A DNA stretch of 64,000 nt from Bacteroidia bacterium (GCA_030430535.1 JAUIKY010000005.1:62001-126000), one strand, 5' to 3'. Shown: positions 25,160 to 34,379, counted from the stretch's first letter. Made by a program: numbers and translations. Notes: generated by a model not told the origin, from the letters alone.

Positions 25160-27487
25160 ATGATAAAAAAATTATTACTCCTAACAACTTTTGTTTTTTC
25201 AGCAATATCGGTTTTTGCACAAAACGGAAGCCTGAAAGGCAAAGTGGTTTCTAACCAGAAAAAAAGCTTAGAATACGTAAACGTTTCTATAAAAAATTCA
25301 CAGCACGGCACCTTCACCAATAGTACAGGTAGCTATACTTTAAACAATATTGAGCCGGGCGACTATACCTTGCATATTTCTTATGTGGGTTATAAACCGC
25401 AAGATTTGTCAGTTTCTGTTAAGGCCAACCAAGTAACAAACGTGCCCGAAGTTGTGCTTTTGGAAGACCAAGAAAACTTGGGCGAAGTTATTGTAAACGG
25501 GCACACCAACAAATACGCCGAGCGCGAAACTTCAACCTCACTTCGTTTAAAAGGCGAACTGGTAAAACTGCCGCAAAACATACAGGTAATTAGCAATGAA
25601 CTCCTTATGGATCAACAGGCCACCAACATGATGGACGGCATTATCCGTAACGTCAGTGGGGTTACTATGCTAGAGCACTGGGGACATTTTGCTCGTGTAA
25701 ATATGCGTGGTTTTAGGTTGCCAGCTTTTAGAAATGGGGTAAATGTTCAGGATTCATGGGGGCCATTATCTGAAGACATGAATACCGTCGAGCGCATCGA
25801 ATTTGTAAAAGGCCCTGCCGGTTTTATGATGTCGGCCGGAGAACCTGGTGGGTTCTACAATGTGGTAACCAAAAAACCTACCGAAAAACGCATCGCACAA
25901 ATATCGTTATCTGGCGGAAGTTTCGATTTTTACAGAGGCACCGTTGATTTAGGCGGAAAACTTACGGAAGACGGAAAACTGTTGTATCGTTTCAACGGAA
26001 TGTACCAAACTTCCGATAGCCACCGAGGCAATGAAGATGTAACCCGTTACGGCATTGCACCAGCATTGACTTATAAATTTAGTGAGAAAACCTCCATTAC
26101 TACCGAAATGAACCTGCAACAGGCAGAGTCGTATATTGGTTCTGCCTATATTTTTGCACCATCAAGCGCCGGATATGCTAGTTTGGACAGAAATTTTAAA
26201 TTCACCAATAACGACTATCCCGTAACCGATATTCAGGAAGTGACGTTCTTTACCAACGTGAAACATGAGTTTTCAGATAATTGGAGCGTTGAAGGACAAT
26301 TGGCTTACCTGCGTTACGATCAGGTTGGAAATTCAACATGGCTAGTTGGAATTGAAGAAAACGGTGATGCCACAAGATACGTTTCAAAATGGGATGCCCT
26401 TTCATTGGGGAAATACGCCCAAGTTTACATCCACGGGGCATTCAACACCGGAAGCATTACCCACAAAGTAATGGGTGGCTTCGATTTTAGCGACAAGCAA
26501 TATTGGGCCGATTGGTTTGAATCTTCGGTTGTAGACACCACGACACCATTTAATATTTTCAACCCGGTTTATGGCGTAAGCCCAACACCAAATTTTGACC
26601 GCTCGGTTCCCGTTCAATATAGAAATGGTGGAGACCCTTACGGTGCCAACTCAATAAGAGCCTACTATGCACAGGACGAAATCGGTTTTGTTGAAAATAA
26701 AATTAGATTGACCCTTGCGGGAAGATACACCAACTTGCACACTTTAGGGAAAGCTGAATCGGACAACGTAGTAACCCCGCGTATTGGTTTGAGTGCCGAC
26801 ATTATTCCCAACCTAACCGCTTATGCGTTATTCGACCAATCCTTTTTGCCCCAAAGCGGAATTAGTAGTACGGGTGAGTTGCTGAACGACCCCGTTGAAG
26901 GAAAAGATATTGAAGGGGGAATAAAATTGAAGTTATTTGATGGCCATTTGAAAACATCATTGGGTGTTTACAAAATAAACAAAAACAAAATATTGGTGGG
27001 CGACCCGGCATTCCCAACTGAAAACTTCTCCATCTATTCCGGTGAAATTGAATCGAAAGGTATTGAGTTTGATGCCCAAGGGCAAATCACTCCAGAGCTT
27101 AACATCATCCTGAATTATGCCAATACCAATGTAGAGGACAAATCTGGAAGTTTGGTGGCCGGCCATTCAAAACACGTTACCAACGGATGGTTAAATTACA
27201 ACTTTGCCGAAACTACAGCACTTCGCGGATTTGGTGCATCGTTGGGTTACCAATACCAAGTGGACCGTTCCTCTTGGGCTTGGGCTGCCGATAACCAATC
27301 GGATTTGCCAGATTATTTTAGATTGGACGGAGCACTTTCGTGGAAAAACAACAAAATGCGCATTCAGCTGAACGTTAATAATATTCTTGATGAATACCTG
27401 TACTCAGGATCTAACTACGGAAGCTACCTGTACTGGCAATCAGAGCCGGGCATCAACGGTAGGCTAACCGTTACTTATAAATTTTAA
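25160..27487 (+). CDS. TonB-dependent siderophore receptor
   Basis: 775 residues. Signal peptide to about residue 21 (SVFAQ). A carboxypeptidase-regulatory-like beta domain at about 24-105 (LKGKVVSNQKKSLEYVNVSI ... YTLHISYVGYK) is a Bacteroidota feature. The plug spans about 115-235 (KLPQNIQVIS, NVSGVTMLEHWGHFARVNMRGFR, VERIEFVKGPAGFMMSAGEPGGFYNVVTKKP), a FhuA/FoxA-type siderophore plug. The barrel ends in LTVTYKF. It imports a ferri-siderophore across the outer membrane using TonB energy. It is divergent from an AraC regulator and followed by a terminator, then by iron-uptake accessory genes. Confidence 0.93.
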   Translation: MIKKLLLLTTFVFSAISVFAQNGSLKGKVVSNQKKSLEYVNVSIKNSQHGTFTNSTGSYTLNNIEPGDYTLHISYVGYKPQDLSVSVKANQVTNVPEVVLLEDQENLGEVIVNGHTNKYAERETSTSLRLKGELVKLPQNIQVISNELLMDQQATNMMDGIIRNVSGVTMLEHWGHFARVNMRGFRLPAFRNGVNVQDSWGPLSEDMNTVERIEFVKGPAGFMMSAGEPGGFYNVVTKKPTEKRIAQISLSGGSFDFYRGTVDLGGKLTEDGKLLYRFNGMYQTSDSHRGNEDVTRYGIAPALTYKFSEKTSITTEMNLQQAESYIGSAYIFAPSSAGYASLDRNFKFTNNDYPVTDIQEVTFFTNVKHEFSDNWSVEGQLAYLRYDQVGNSTWLVGIEENGDATRYVSKWDALSLGKYAQVYIHGAFNTGSITHKVMGGFDFSDKQYWADWFESSVVDTTTPFNIFNPVYGVSPTPNFDRSVPVQYRNGGDPYGANSIRAYYAQDEIGFVENKIRLTLAGRYTNLHTLGKAESDNVVTPRIGLSADIIPNLTAYALFDQSFLPQSGISSTGELLNDPVEGKDIEGGIKLKLFDGHLKTSLGVYKINKNKILVGDPAFPTENFSIYSGEIESKGIEFDAQGQITPELNIILNYANTNVEDKSGSLVAGHSKHVTNGWLNYNFAETTALRGFGASLGYQYQVDRSSWAWAADNQSDLPDYFRLDGALSWKNNKMRIQLNVNNILDEYLYSGSNYGSYLYWQSEPGINGRLTVTYKF

Positions 27488-27532
27488 AGACTTCAAATGT
27501 CAGCAATTTGAACATCAATTTTTTTGGTTTGT

Positions 27533-27567
27533 GCAGTCCTCTTTTCAACTAAGGGGACTGCCTTTTT
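27533..27567 (+). terminator. rho-independent terminator after the siderophore receptor
   Basis: GCAGTCC (27533-27539) pairs with GGACTGC (27555-27561), followed by CTTTTT. It separates the highly expressed receptor from the downstream accessory genes and may act as a partial attenuator. Confidence 0.75.
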
Positions 27568-27588
27568 AACATTATTAAATCATTCATT

Positions 27589-28305
27589 ATGCAAAAAACA
27601 TTAATTACCATCGTACTCATTGCCTTCACGGCTACCAAATCATTTGCCCATTATCTTTGGGTTGAAACTAACCCAACAGGACACATCGGAAAAGAACAAC
27701 TTATAAAAGTCCACTTTGGCGAATACACCTATGGCGTTATTGAAAAAGTAAATGGCGATGCTTTTAAAAACGTGAACCAATTTGATTTGTGGGTTGTTGA
27801 TGCCCAAGGCAACAAAACGGCGTTAAAAACTACGGCTCAAGACGATTATTATTTGGCCAAATTCACCCCAAAAGCCAATGGCACTTTTACCGTTATTCTG
27901 AACAACAACAAAATCGATGTTATTGATTATACCCAATATGATTTTGGCATTTTCAAGACACATTACCATTCCACAGCCAAATTTCAAGTCGGTAAAAATT
28001 CGAATGAAACTGTTGCCCTAAACGATTCGGGCATTGTGGTAAAAGATGTTTCCAAAAACAAAAACGAAGTAAAACTTCAAGTGTTGTTTAAAAATGAACC
28101 TTTAGCAAAAAATGAATTAAAGGTTTTTGTATCCGATTTATGGTCCAAAACCTTAGAAACAGACGAGAACGGCCATGTTTCCTTTAATCTACCTTGGGAA
28201 ACCAAATACATTGTTGAAACCACCAAAAAAGAAGAAGTGCCCGGCAAATATAAAGGAGAAGATTACGAATTTATTTGGCACTGTGCCACCTACTCCATTC
28301 AATAA
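27589..28305 (+). CDS. DUF4198 family exported protein
   Basis: 238 residues with a signal peptide (...ATKSFAH). The mature protein begins HYLWVETNP and contains beta-rich repeats (GKEQLIKVHFGEY, NGTFTVILNN, FVSDLWSKTLETDENGHVSFNLPW), matching DUF4198, a periplasmic family found next to metal-uptake systems. The N-terminal His of the mature chain and the HYHS stretch could bind metal (inference). It is positioned between the siderophore receptor and the DUF3325/DUF3649/PepSY genes, consistent with an accessory role in iron or other metal uptake. Confidence 0.75.
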   Translation: MQKTLITIVLIAFTATKSFAHYLWVETNPTGHIGKEQLIKVHFGEYTYGVIEKVNGDAFKNVNQFDLWVVDAQGNKTALKTTAQDDYYLAKFTPKANGTFTVILNNNKIDVIDYTQYDFGIFKTHYHSTAKFQVGKNSNETVALNDSGIVVKDVSKNKNEVKLQVLFKNEPLAKNELKVFVSDLWSKTLETDENGHVSFNLPWETKYIVETTKKEEVPGKYKGEDYEFIWHCATYSIQ

Positions 28306-28311
28306 TTTTAC

Positions 28312-28647
28312 ATGGCCTCAATAATTTTATTTCTTGTGTTTATCGCATTTTATGTGCTTTGCAATACCTCAAAAAAGGCTATTTTAAATCCCAATTTCGG
28401 GTTTGAAGGCTGGTTATCAAAACAACATAAAACAAGCAAATTACTCGGATTATTTATCCTGGTAATTTCCTGTTTGCTAAGTGCTTTTTGTTTTGGCTTG
28501 GGCACAGGGGTGCTCTACTTTTTTGTTGTTTTAATGACTTTAGGAAGCCTTATCGTGCTTTTAAACCCCATAAAATTATTGAAGCCAGCCGCCATATTGG
28601 CCGTGTTCATTATTTCACTTTGTTTTGAATTTTTAATTTTCAATTGA
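28312..28647 (+). CDS. DUF3325-like small membrane protein
   Basis: 111 residues, three hydrophobic helices (SIILFLVFIAFYVLCNT, LLGLFILVISCLLSAFCFGLG, AAILAVFIISLCFEFLI). The size, the helix layout, the W-KQ connector after helix 1 and the position in front of DUF3649-like and PepSY genes fit DUF3325. The assignment leans on context. Its TGA shares one base with the next ATG (TGATG), so the two are coupled. It probably forms part of an inner-membrane complex for iron release from siderophores. Confidence 0.55.
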   Translation: MASIILFLVFIAFYVLCNTSKKAILNPNFGFEGWLSKQHKTSKLLGLFILVISCLLSAFCFGLGTGVLYFFVVLMTLGSLIVLLNPIKLLKPAAILAVFIISLCFEFLIFN

Positions 28648-28946
28648 TGCCCGCAAACCCAAAATACCTCTCGTCCCCTTGGCAACGTTTTGCAAAAATA
28701 TCGGCTGGTTTTATCGGTGGGTATTTGGTAACCATCACATTTCACATGGCATTATCGTTTTGGTTTAACCACGTAAACGTTATAATCACTGCCTCCTTTA
28801 CGGGATTTGTTTTATGGGCATCATTAATGGTCATTGCTTTTCTTTCAAAAAACGGATGGAAACTTTGGGGGATTTACCTGCTACTTAGCCTGCTCTTTTC
28901 TGTTATTATTTATATCGGTAAAATGTGTAATCCCATTATTAGCTAA
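28647..28946 (+). CDS. DUF3649-like iron-uptake membrane protein
   Basis: 99 residues from ATG 28647 (a TTG one codon upstream is also in frame, less likely). Three helices; the first block (WQRFAKISAGFIGGYLVTITFHMAL) matches DUF3649, annotated as iron uptake protein in other phyla. It lies 3 bp before the PepSY gene. Order and content (receptor, DUF3325, DUF3649, PepSY) repeat the siderophore modules of Proteobacteria. Confidence 0.65.
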   Translation: MPANPKYLSSPWQRFAKISAGFIGGYLVTITFHMALSFWFNHVNVIITASFTGFVLWASLMVIAFLSKNGWKLWGIYLLLSLLFSVIIYIGKMCNPIIS

Positions 28947-28949
28947 CCC

Positions 28950-30497
28950 ATGAAAAACAGAGCTTACAACATCCTTTTTCATACCCATACTGTTAGTGGC
29001 ATCGTTATTAGCGTAGTGCTTTACGTGATATTTTTCGCGGGTTCTTTTTCATTTTTTAGGGATGAAATTGTGAACTGGGAACGCAATGAATCGGTTAAAA
29101 TCACAGACGATTTCACTATCGATTTTAATGCGACTTTAGATACGCTTAAATCCCGATACGATTTATACGGAAGGGATATTGAATTCAGAAAATATTATGT
29201 TCAGCAGCGTATTGGGGTGTCCCTTTCCGCTTCAAAAGACTCGTTGGCTTCCGAAGAGGCCCAAAAACCGAAATTCTTCTACCTGGACACCAAGCAGTTT
29301 ACACAGCACACTTATCAAAATTCCTATTCGCTGGGCGAATTTTTATATCGCCTTCACTTTTTGGCGCAAATCCCTTATCCCGTTGGGTATTATCTCTCGG
29401 GTTTTGTGGCCTTCTTTTTTCTATTTGCCATCATCACGGGCGTTTTGGTACATTGGAAAAAAATAGCCTCCAATTTTTATGTGTTCCGTCCCCTCAAAAA
29501 ACTGAAAACTTTATGGACCGATGCCCATACAGCATTGGGCATGATTGGCTTGCCCTTTCAGTTTGTATATGCCGTTACCGGTGCTTTTTTTATGATCAAG
29601 TTGGTGCTAGTTGCCCCTAACTTTATGGTTCTTTTTGATGGCGACCAAGCTAAGTTTTATGAAGAATTAGGTTATAGTCATCCGCATTTTGAAATGGAAA
29701 AAGACTCGCTCGAAACCAACATAAACCTCAATCAGCTCATTGAAAAAACGAAAAATCAGTGGGATGGGTTTAATATATCCGAAGTCCATATTTTTAACTA
29801 CGGAAATGAAAACATGCACGTCTTAACTAGTGGCCACTTAAATTATTCCGATAAATTTTCAGGTGCAGGAGAAGCCATTTATAAAGTAAGTAATGGCCAG
29901 CTCGTTTCGCAAAAAATCCCTGAAACCAATAATTCGTATCTGGATGGAGTAAAAAATGCGCTTTACAGATTACATTTTGCCGATTACGGTAATTATGCTT
30001 TAAAAATCGTCAGTTTTATTTTAGGGCTAATTTCGTGTTTTGTCATTATTTCGGGAGTGATGATTTGGTTGGTAGCCCGCGACAAAAAAAACATCCCCGA
30101 AAAAAAACGCCGTTTCAACCTTCGCGTGGTTCGTGTGTATTTAGCAGTTTGCTTAAGCATGTATCCCATCACGGCAGCTTCATTTATTGCGGTTAAAGTT
30201 TTTCAACCCGAAGGAAACACCTTTATTTACAGTTTCTATTTTATTGGTTGGTTGCTGCTTTCGGCATTTTTCATTTGGAAAAAAGAACTTGGTTTTATCA
30301 ATAAATACACCCTGTTATCTGGAAGTATTTTAGGATTTTTGGTTCCCATCACCAATGGTTTGGTGACACAAAATTGGCTTTGGAATTCGTTTGCAAACCA
30401 GCAATTTCAAATCTTTTTTATAGATGCGTTTTGGTTGGTTTTGGCCTCAGTGACCCTTTGGGTATTTTTTAAGTTGAAGAAAAACGACGCTAGATAA
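28950..30497 (+). CDS. PepSY-associated transmembrane protein (putative ferri-siderophore reductase)
   Basis: 515 residues. The PepSY_TM family layout: an N-terminal helix after HTVSGIVISVVLYVIFFAG, a periplasmic region, a helix pair around GVLVHWKKI, the block TLWTDAHTALGMIGLPFQFVYAVTG, a helix near LRLHFADYGNYALKIVSFILG, and three or four C-terminal helices. Histidines in the membrane segments are likely haem ligands. Related proteins in siderophore loci reduce ferric siderophores in the periplasm. It closes the iron-uptake cluster and overlaps the convergent DUF1801 gene by 8 bp. Confidence 0.82.
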   Translation: MKNRAYNILFHTHTVSGIVISVVLYVIFFAGSFSFFRDEIVNWERNESVKITDDFTIDFNATLDTLKSRYDLYGRDIEFRKYYVQQRIGVSLSASKDSLASEEAQKPKFFYLDTKQFTQHTYQNSYSLGEFLYRLHFLAQIPYPVGYYLSGFVAFFFLFAIITGVLVHWKKIASNFYVFRPLKKLKTLWTDAHTALGMIGLPFQFVYAVTGAFFMIKLVLVAPNFMVLFDGDQAKFYEELGYSHPHFEMEKDSLETNINLNQLIEKTKNQWDGFNISEVHIFNYGNENMHVLTSGHLNYSDKFSGAGEAIYKVSNGQLVSQKIPETNNSYLDGVKNALYRLHFADYGNYALKIVSFILGLISCFVIISGVMIWLVARDKKNIPEKKRRFNLRVVRVYLAVCLSMYPITAASFIAVKVFQPEGNTFIYSFYFIGWLLLSAFFIWKKELGFINKYTLLSGSILGFLVPITNGLVTQNWLWNSFANQQFQIFFIDAFWLVLASVTLWVFFKLKKNDAR

Positions 30498-30867
30498 ACC
30501 ACGCCTTTTTGCTTTGTTTTAATTGGTGAGCAGCTGCGAGCAATAATTCGACAAATTGTTCTTGTTCTAAATCTTCGAGGGTTTTCAATGGAATGGAGCG
30601 CACCTGTTTGCGGTTGTGACTATTGTGCAAAATAGAAAAATCTTTTTCCAACAACACACCCTGTACAAAAGCCACATCAACATAATCCGTTCCTTTTAAG
30701 ATATTCAAATACAGCAAAGGTTTCTTATCGATGTTGTAAAACGGAATTTTATAACTGTACCGCTCCACTACTTCGGGCAAAGTATTCAAAATCACGCTCC
30801 GCACATAGAGCATAATGGATTGATACGGTTCTTTTTGACTAAGAAAATAGTAATCAACGGGTTTCAA
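30490..30867 (-). CDS. DUF1801 (YdhG-like) protein
   Basis: 125 residues beginning with TTG at 30865-30867. The encoded MKPVDYYFLSQKEPYQSIML matches the usual N-terminus of this family, which supports the TTG. The DUF1801 core follows (LPEVVERYSYKIPFYNIDKKPLLYLN, DVAFVQGVLL). It is a small cytoplasmic protein of unknown function. It is divergent from the membrane cluster that begins at 30955. A second, distantly related DUF1801 gene is at 38967-39386. Confidence 0.75.
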   Translation of the reverse strand: MKPVDYYFLSQKEPYQSIMLYVRSVILNTLPEVVERYSYKIPFYNIDKKPLLYLNILKGTDYVDVAFVQGVLLEKDFSILHNSHNRKQVRSIPLKTLEDLEQEQFVELLLAAAHQLKQSKKAWFI

Positions 30868-30928
30868 TTTTTCGGTTTTATTTCAAACTTAACAAAAATT
30901 TATGGTGAAACATTCAAAAATATTTATT

Positions 30929-30947
30929 TACTTTGTATTTCAAAGTA
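30929..30947. promoter_or_regulatory. operator-like palindrome, copy 1
   Basis: TACTTTG-N5-CAAAGTA, a perfect 7-bp inverted repeat ending 7 bases before the ATG at 30955. An identical-arm copy lies at 32961-32979. The TTACTTTG inside nearly matches the -7 consensus, so a protein bound here would block RNA polymerase. The likely binder is the winged-helix protein encoded at 31874-32167. Confidence 0.65.
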
Positions 30948-30954
30948 CTTTTAC

Positions 30955-31578
30955 ATGGAATCAAAAGATTATTTAAAAGACATCAGCGAGATCAAGGATT
31001 TAATGAACAAATCGTCCCGTTTTATTTCGCTTAGCGGCCTGTCTGGAATATTAGCAGGGGTTTACGCACTTATTGGCGCTTCAATTGCGTATTATATTGT
31101 AACAAATTCAGTTAGGGGCTATTTGATTTTAGATGGACAAATTTTTGCCATTTGCATGTTCATCTTAGCCATGGTAGCCTTGTTCAGTGTTGTTACAGCC
31201 ATTATCTTGACCACAAAAAAAGCGAAAAAAAACGGCGAAAAAATATGGGACAGCTCATCAAAAAGACTACTGGTCAATTTTTTGATTCCGCTCATCACTG
31301 GCGGTATTTACATCTTAATTATTCTCAATCAAGGCAGGTACGGGCATACCGCCGCTTTAATGCTTATTTTTTACGGTTTGGCATTAATCAACGCTTCAAA
31401 ATACAGTCTGGGCGATATTAAATATTTAGGTTTAACCGAAATAGCTCTTGGGCTTATCTGTGCCTTTTTGCCCAGTTATGGATTTTGGTTTTGGGTTGCT
31501 GGCTTTGGTATCATGCACATTGTTTACGGCAGTTGGATGCATTTTAAGTACGATAGAAACGTCATTAAAACATTATAA
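30955..31578 (+). CDS. six-helix membrane protein, first gene of winged-helix cluster
   Basis: 207 residues from ATG 30955. The open frame extends to 30820, but this would run through the operator. A soluble N-terminal helix (MESKDYLKDISEIKDLMNKSSRF) precedes about six hydrophobic helices. I know similar proteins in Bacteroidota immediately upstream of small winged-helix regulators, but no function is established. The stop overlaps the next start (TAATG). Confidence 0.75.
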   Translation: MESKDYLKDISEIKDLMNKSSRFISLSGLSGILAGVYALIGASIAYYIVTNSVRGYLILDGQIFAICMFILAMVALFSVVTAIILTTKKAKKNGEKIWDSSSKRLLVNFLIPLITGGIYILIILNQGRYGHTAALMLIFYGLALINASKYSLGDIKYLGLTEIALGLICAFLPSYGFWFWVAGFGIMHIVYGSWMHFKYDRNVIKTL

Positions 31579-31868
31579 TGAAAAGGAATAAATTTCGCTT
31601 AATAAGCCTGATTATTGTTGTTGTGTTATTACTTTGCACCCCGCTTATAGGCATGCAATTCTCTAATGAGGTTAATTGGAGCTTAACCGACTTTATTATG
31701 GCAGCCATTCTACTGTTTGGAACTGTATTTGTAATTGAAATGATATTGAGAAAAACACCAGAAAAACCCAAACAACGGCTTTATATTTTAATGGTCATAG
31801 CTTCTTTATTATTAATTTGGTTAGAACTTGCCGTGGGTATTTTTGGAAGCCCAATTGCAGGAAGCTAA
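31578..31868 (+). CDS. small membrane protein, unknown
   Basis: 96 residues with three hydrophobic segments (LISLIIVVVLLLCTPLIGM, FIMAAILLFGTVFVIEMIL, LYILMVIASLLLIWLELAVGIFG). It is coupled to its upstream neighbour by TAATG and ends 5 bp before the winged-helix gene. No family was recognised. The gene order suggests it belongs to the same membrane system. Confidence 0.7.
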   Translation: MKRNKFRLISLIIVVVLLLCTPLIGMQFSNEVNWSLTDFIMAAILLFGTVFVIEMILRKTPEKPKQRLYILMVIASLLLIWLELAVGIFGSPIAGS

Positions 31869-31873
31869 TACGA

Positions 31874-32167
31874 ATGAGTATAATAAACAACATAAACAAA
31901 GTATTTGATCACCGGATTAGATTGGGTATTATGTCTGTTTTAATGGTGAACGAGTACGCCGATTTTAACACACTAAAAGAACTTCTGGGTGCCACCGATG
32001 GTAATTTGGCCAGCCATACCAAAGCACTGGAAAAGGCCGAATACATAAAAGTTGAAAAACAGTTTATTGGCCGAAAACCCAATACCCGCTACTCTACCAC
32101 CAAACTTGGTGAATTGGAGTTTAAAAAACATATTGACGCACTCGAAAAATTAATTAACAAAGGCTGA
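31874..32167 (+). CDS. winged-helix transcriptional regulator (HTH_34 type)
   Basis: 97 residues from ATG 31874; a longer in-frame open stretch begins at 31817 inside the preceding gene and is unlikely. A single winged-helix DNA-binding domain: DHRIRLGIMSVLMVNEYADFNTLKELL, the recognition helix region TDGNLASHTKALEKAEYI, and the wing with FIGRKPNTRYSTTKLG. This is the PF13601 (HTH_34) type, with no sensor domain. It probably binds as a dimer to the palindromes at 30929 and 32961, which would make the cluster autoregulated. Confidence 0.85.
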   Translation: MSIINNINKVFDHRIRLGIMSVLMVNEYADFNTLKELLGATDGNLASHTKALEKAEYIKVEKQFIGRKPNTRYSTTKLGELEFKKHIDALEKLINKG

Positions 32168-32174
32168 ACACACG

Positions 32175-32939
32175 ATGAAATATTTTGTAGATAAAGCGTC
32201 CGTAGTCCGGAAAATTTGGGGTAAGAGCGATACCATTCTCCTCATTTTTGCTGGAGCGTCTGCCGAGTTCGGCTTAAACAAAGCTGTAGACTGGCTTTAC
32301 TTTACTGGCAAGTTGCCAAAAGACCCTTTGGGCAGATTGTTCTCTACTGTTAATTATGCAAAAGCCATTGTTTTTTCAAAACACGAAACGGCGCTAAATG
32401 CCATAGACCATATTACAGCCATACACCAATCTGTTGAGGAAAAACGGGGTAAATCCATTCCAGATTGGGCCTATAAAGATGTGTTGTTTATGCTCATTTA
32501 TTACTCAGTAGTAGCGTTTGAAACCTTAGAAAGACCACTATCCCCAAATGAAAAGCAAGATGTTTTAAATGTGTTTAAAAATGTGGGTGATCGTATGGGC
32601 TTAAAAAATCTGCCGACCACCTACACTGAATTTACAAGTATTCGCCAAGAGCACCTCAATAACAATTTACATAACGGCGATTACACAACGCACCTTTATA
32701 AGCAGTATAGAAAGCATTTGGGCTTTTTTAGATACCGATTGCTCATAGAAACCCAAATTTTATTGCTACCAAATACAGCAAAAAAACTACTGAAATTCAG
32801 AACGTATTCCCTTTTGAGACCTTTGGTAGTTATTTATAAAATTTTCAGACGATTTAAACTCGACTGGATTTTAAAAGAGGCTTTGCTACCCAATGCATAC
32901 AAAGCTGATATTAAACGCTTAAACGTTGCCCAAGAGTAA
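32175..32939 (+). CDS. oxygenase MpaB family protein (DUF2236)
   Basis: 254 residues. The segment KIWGKSDTILLIFAGASAEFGLNKAVDWLYFTGKLPKDPLGRLFSTVNYA, then FSKHETALNAIDHITAIH and WAYKDVLFMLIYYS, resembles the MpaB/latex-clearing oxygenase (DUF2236) family, haem-dependent enzymes in characterised members. Histidines at the expected spacing are present, but a catalytic role is not proven here. It sits 7 bp after the regulator gene and ends shortly before the second operator. The substrate is unknown. Confidence 0.6.
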   Translation: MKYFVDKASVVRKIWGKSDTILLIFAGASAEFGLNKAVDWLYFTGKLPKDPLGRLFSTVNYAKAIVFSKHETALNAIDHITAIHQSVEEKRGKSIPDWAYKDVLFMLIYYSVVAFETLERPLSPNEKQDVLNVFKNVGDRMGLKNLPTTYTEFTSIRQEHLNNNLHNGDYTTHLYKQYRKHLGFFRYRLLIETQILLLPNTAKKLLKFRTYSLLRPLVVIYKIFRRFKLDWILKEALLPNAYKADIKRLNVAQE

Positions 32940-32960
32940 GAACAAAAATTTTTAACAATT

Positions 32961-32979
32961 TACTTTGAAAAACAAAGTA
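32961..32979. promoter_or_regulatory. operator-like palindrome, copy 2
   Basis: TACTTTG-AAAAA-CAAAGTA with both arms identical to copy 1 at 30929-30947, and the following CTTT also shared. It is 17 bases before the ATG of the DUF4173-type gene, so that gene and those after it form a second transcript under the same regulator. Confidence 0.65.
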
Positions 32980-32996
32980 CTTTAAAACCGTAAAAC

Positions 32997-34376
32997 ATGA
33001 AACAAATCCCACTAATTATTGGAGCTATTCTATTTAGCACACTTTTTTGCCATCAAAGTATCGGTTTAAACTTAGTATTGTTCAGCTTGCTAACCATTTG
33101 CATTTTGGCCATAAACCACCTGAAAACATTTAAGAACACCACTACGCTAATTTTAAGCTCGGTGTATATTTTAACTGCCATATCGGTTTTCTTTTACGGC
33201 TCGCAACTCGCCATTACAGCCAACTGCATCGCATTTATCACTTTTGTGGGACATTTTTCGGAATCTAAATCGTCAATTTACGTCAACTGGCTCAACGGAT
33301 TGTATACAACGGTGGCTCGTTTTTTTGAGCATCAATTAAATTCAAATTCTAAAAAAAGTGGAGATAAGTTCAAAAGGGATATCGACTATTTGCAATGGAC
33401 AAAAGTCATTGGAATTCCAATATTGACCGTTATCATTTTTATTAGTCTGTACAAAAATGGCAATCCCGTATTTAGTGATTTTATATCAAAAATAGATTTC
33501 AGTTTCATCAATTTTCAATGGTTTCTTTTTGCTGTTTTAGGTTATTATTTACTCTTCAACATATCAAAGCCTACGGCCGTAGACCCAGCGACAGTCGCCG
33601 ATTTAAATACAGGTAACAACCTCGCTAAAAATGATGATTATTCCGAAGAAAAACTAAAAAAGGAAAACCAATTGGGGCTAGTGCTTTTGGCACTTTTGAA
33701 CATTTTAATCGTATTTTTTTTGATTACCGATGTCTCGTATCTTTTAACTATTGAGCAGCTAAATGCCCCACAACTTTCAAACCAAGTACACAGTGGCATC
33801 AATGCGCTTATCGCTTCAATTGTTATTGCCATAGCCATCATTCTATATTTTTTCAGAGGAAATTTAAACTATTTTGAAGCCAACAAACCACTAAAAACAC
33901 TCTCCTACATTTGGATTGCCCTCAACATTTTACTCGTTTTAAGTATTGCCCTAAAAAACTACCAATACATTTTCGCGTTTGGTTTTACCTATAAACGCAT
34001 TGGTGTTGTTATTTATTTGTTGTTAACGTTAATCGGCCTTTTATCCACCACCATAAAAGTAAATCGCATTAAAAATATTTGGTACTTAATGCGCGTAAAT
34101 ACCCAAGCTGCATTTTTTATTTTAATTGTTGCCAGCGCTATAAATTGGGATAGCCACATTACCCAATACAATCTGTATTACGCCCAAACAACCGATTTTA
34201 ACTACCTCATCAACCTGTCGGAAAACAACGCTTTTATTCTGAAAGACTATAGCGATTTGATGGTTTTAAAGGGAGAAAAGCAGTCAAAAATCAATACAAA
34301 ATATCGTCGATATGTCCGAAGTTTGAAAGCGAATTCTTGGCAGGAAACCCGGTTTGATAATTTTAAAATCCACTAA
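32997..34376 (+). CDS. DUF4153/DUF4173-family membrane protein
   Basis: 459 residues with ten or more hydrophobic helices in the first 385 residues and a basic cytoplasmic C-terminus (GEKQSKINTKYRRYVRSLKAN). The block TDVSYLLTIEQLNAPQLSNQVHSGINALIASIVIAIAIILYFFRG and the later FTYKRIGVVIYLLLTLIGL match DUF4173. Members are inner-membrane proteins without known function, often paired with a small winged-helix or two-component regulator. It is preceded by the second operator copy. Confidence 0.78.
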   Translation: MKQIPLIIGAILFSTLFCHQSIGLNLVLFSLLTICILAINHLKTFKNTTTLILSSVYILTAISVFFYGSQLAITANCIAFITFVGHFSESKSSIYVNWLNGLYTTVARFFEHQLNSNSKKSGDKFKRDIDYLQWTKVIGIPILTVIIFISLYKNGNPVFSDFISKIDFSFINFQWFLFAVLGYYLLFNISKPTAVDPATVADLNTGNNLAKNDDYSEEKLKKENQLGLVLLALLNILIVFFLITDVSYLLTIEQLNAPQLSNQVHSGINALIASIVIAIAIILYFFRGNLNYFEANKPLKTLSYIWIALNILLVLSIALKNYQYIFAFGFTYKRIGVVIYLLLTLIGLLSTTIKVNRIKNIWYLMRVNTQAAFFILIVASAINWDSHITQYNLYYAQTTDFNYLINLSENNAFILKDYSDLMVLKGEKQSKINTKYRRYVRSLKANSWQETRFDNFKIH

Positions 34377-34379
34377 ATT

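Noticed and set aside
30820-30954. Longer N-terminus of the first membrane-cluster gene
   Set aside because: It would translate through the operator palindrome and overlap the divergent DUF1801 start; ATG 30955 fits better.
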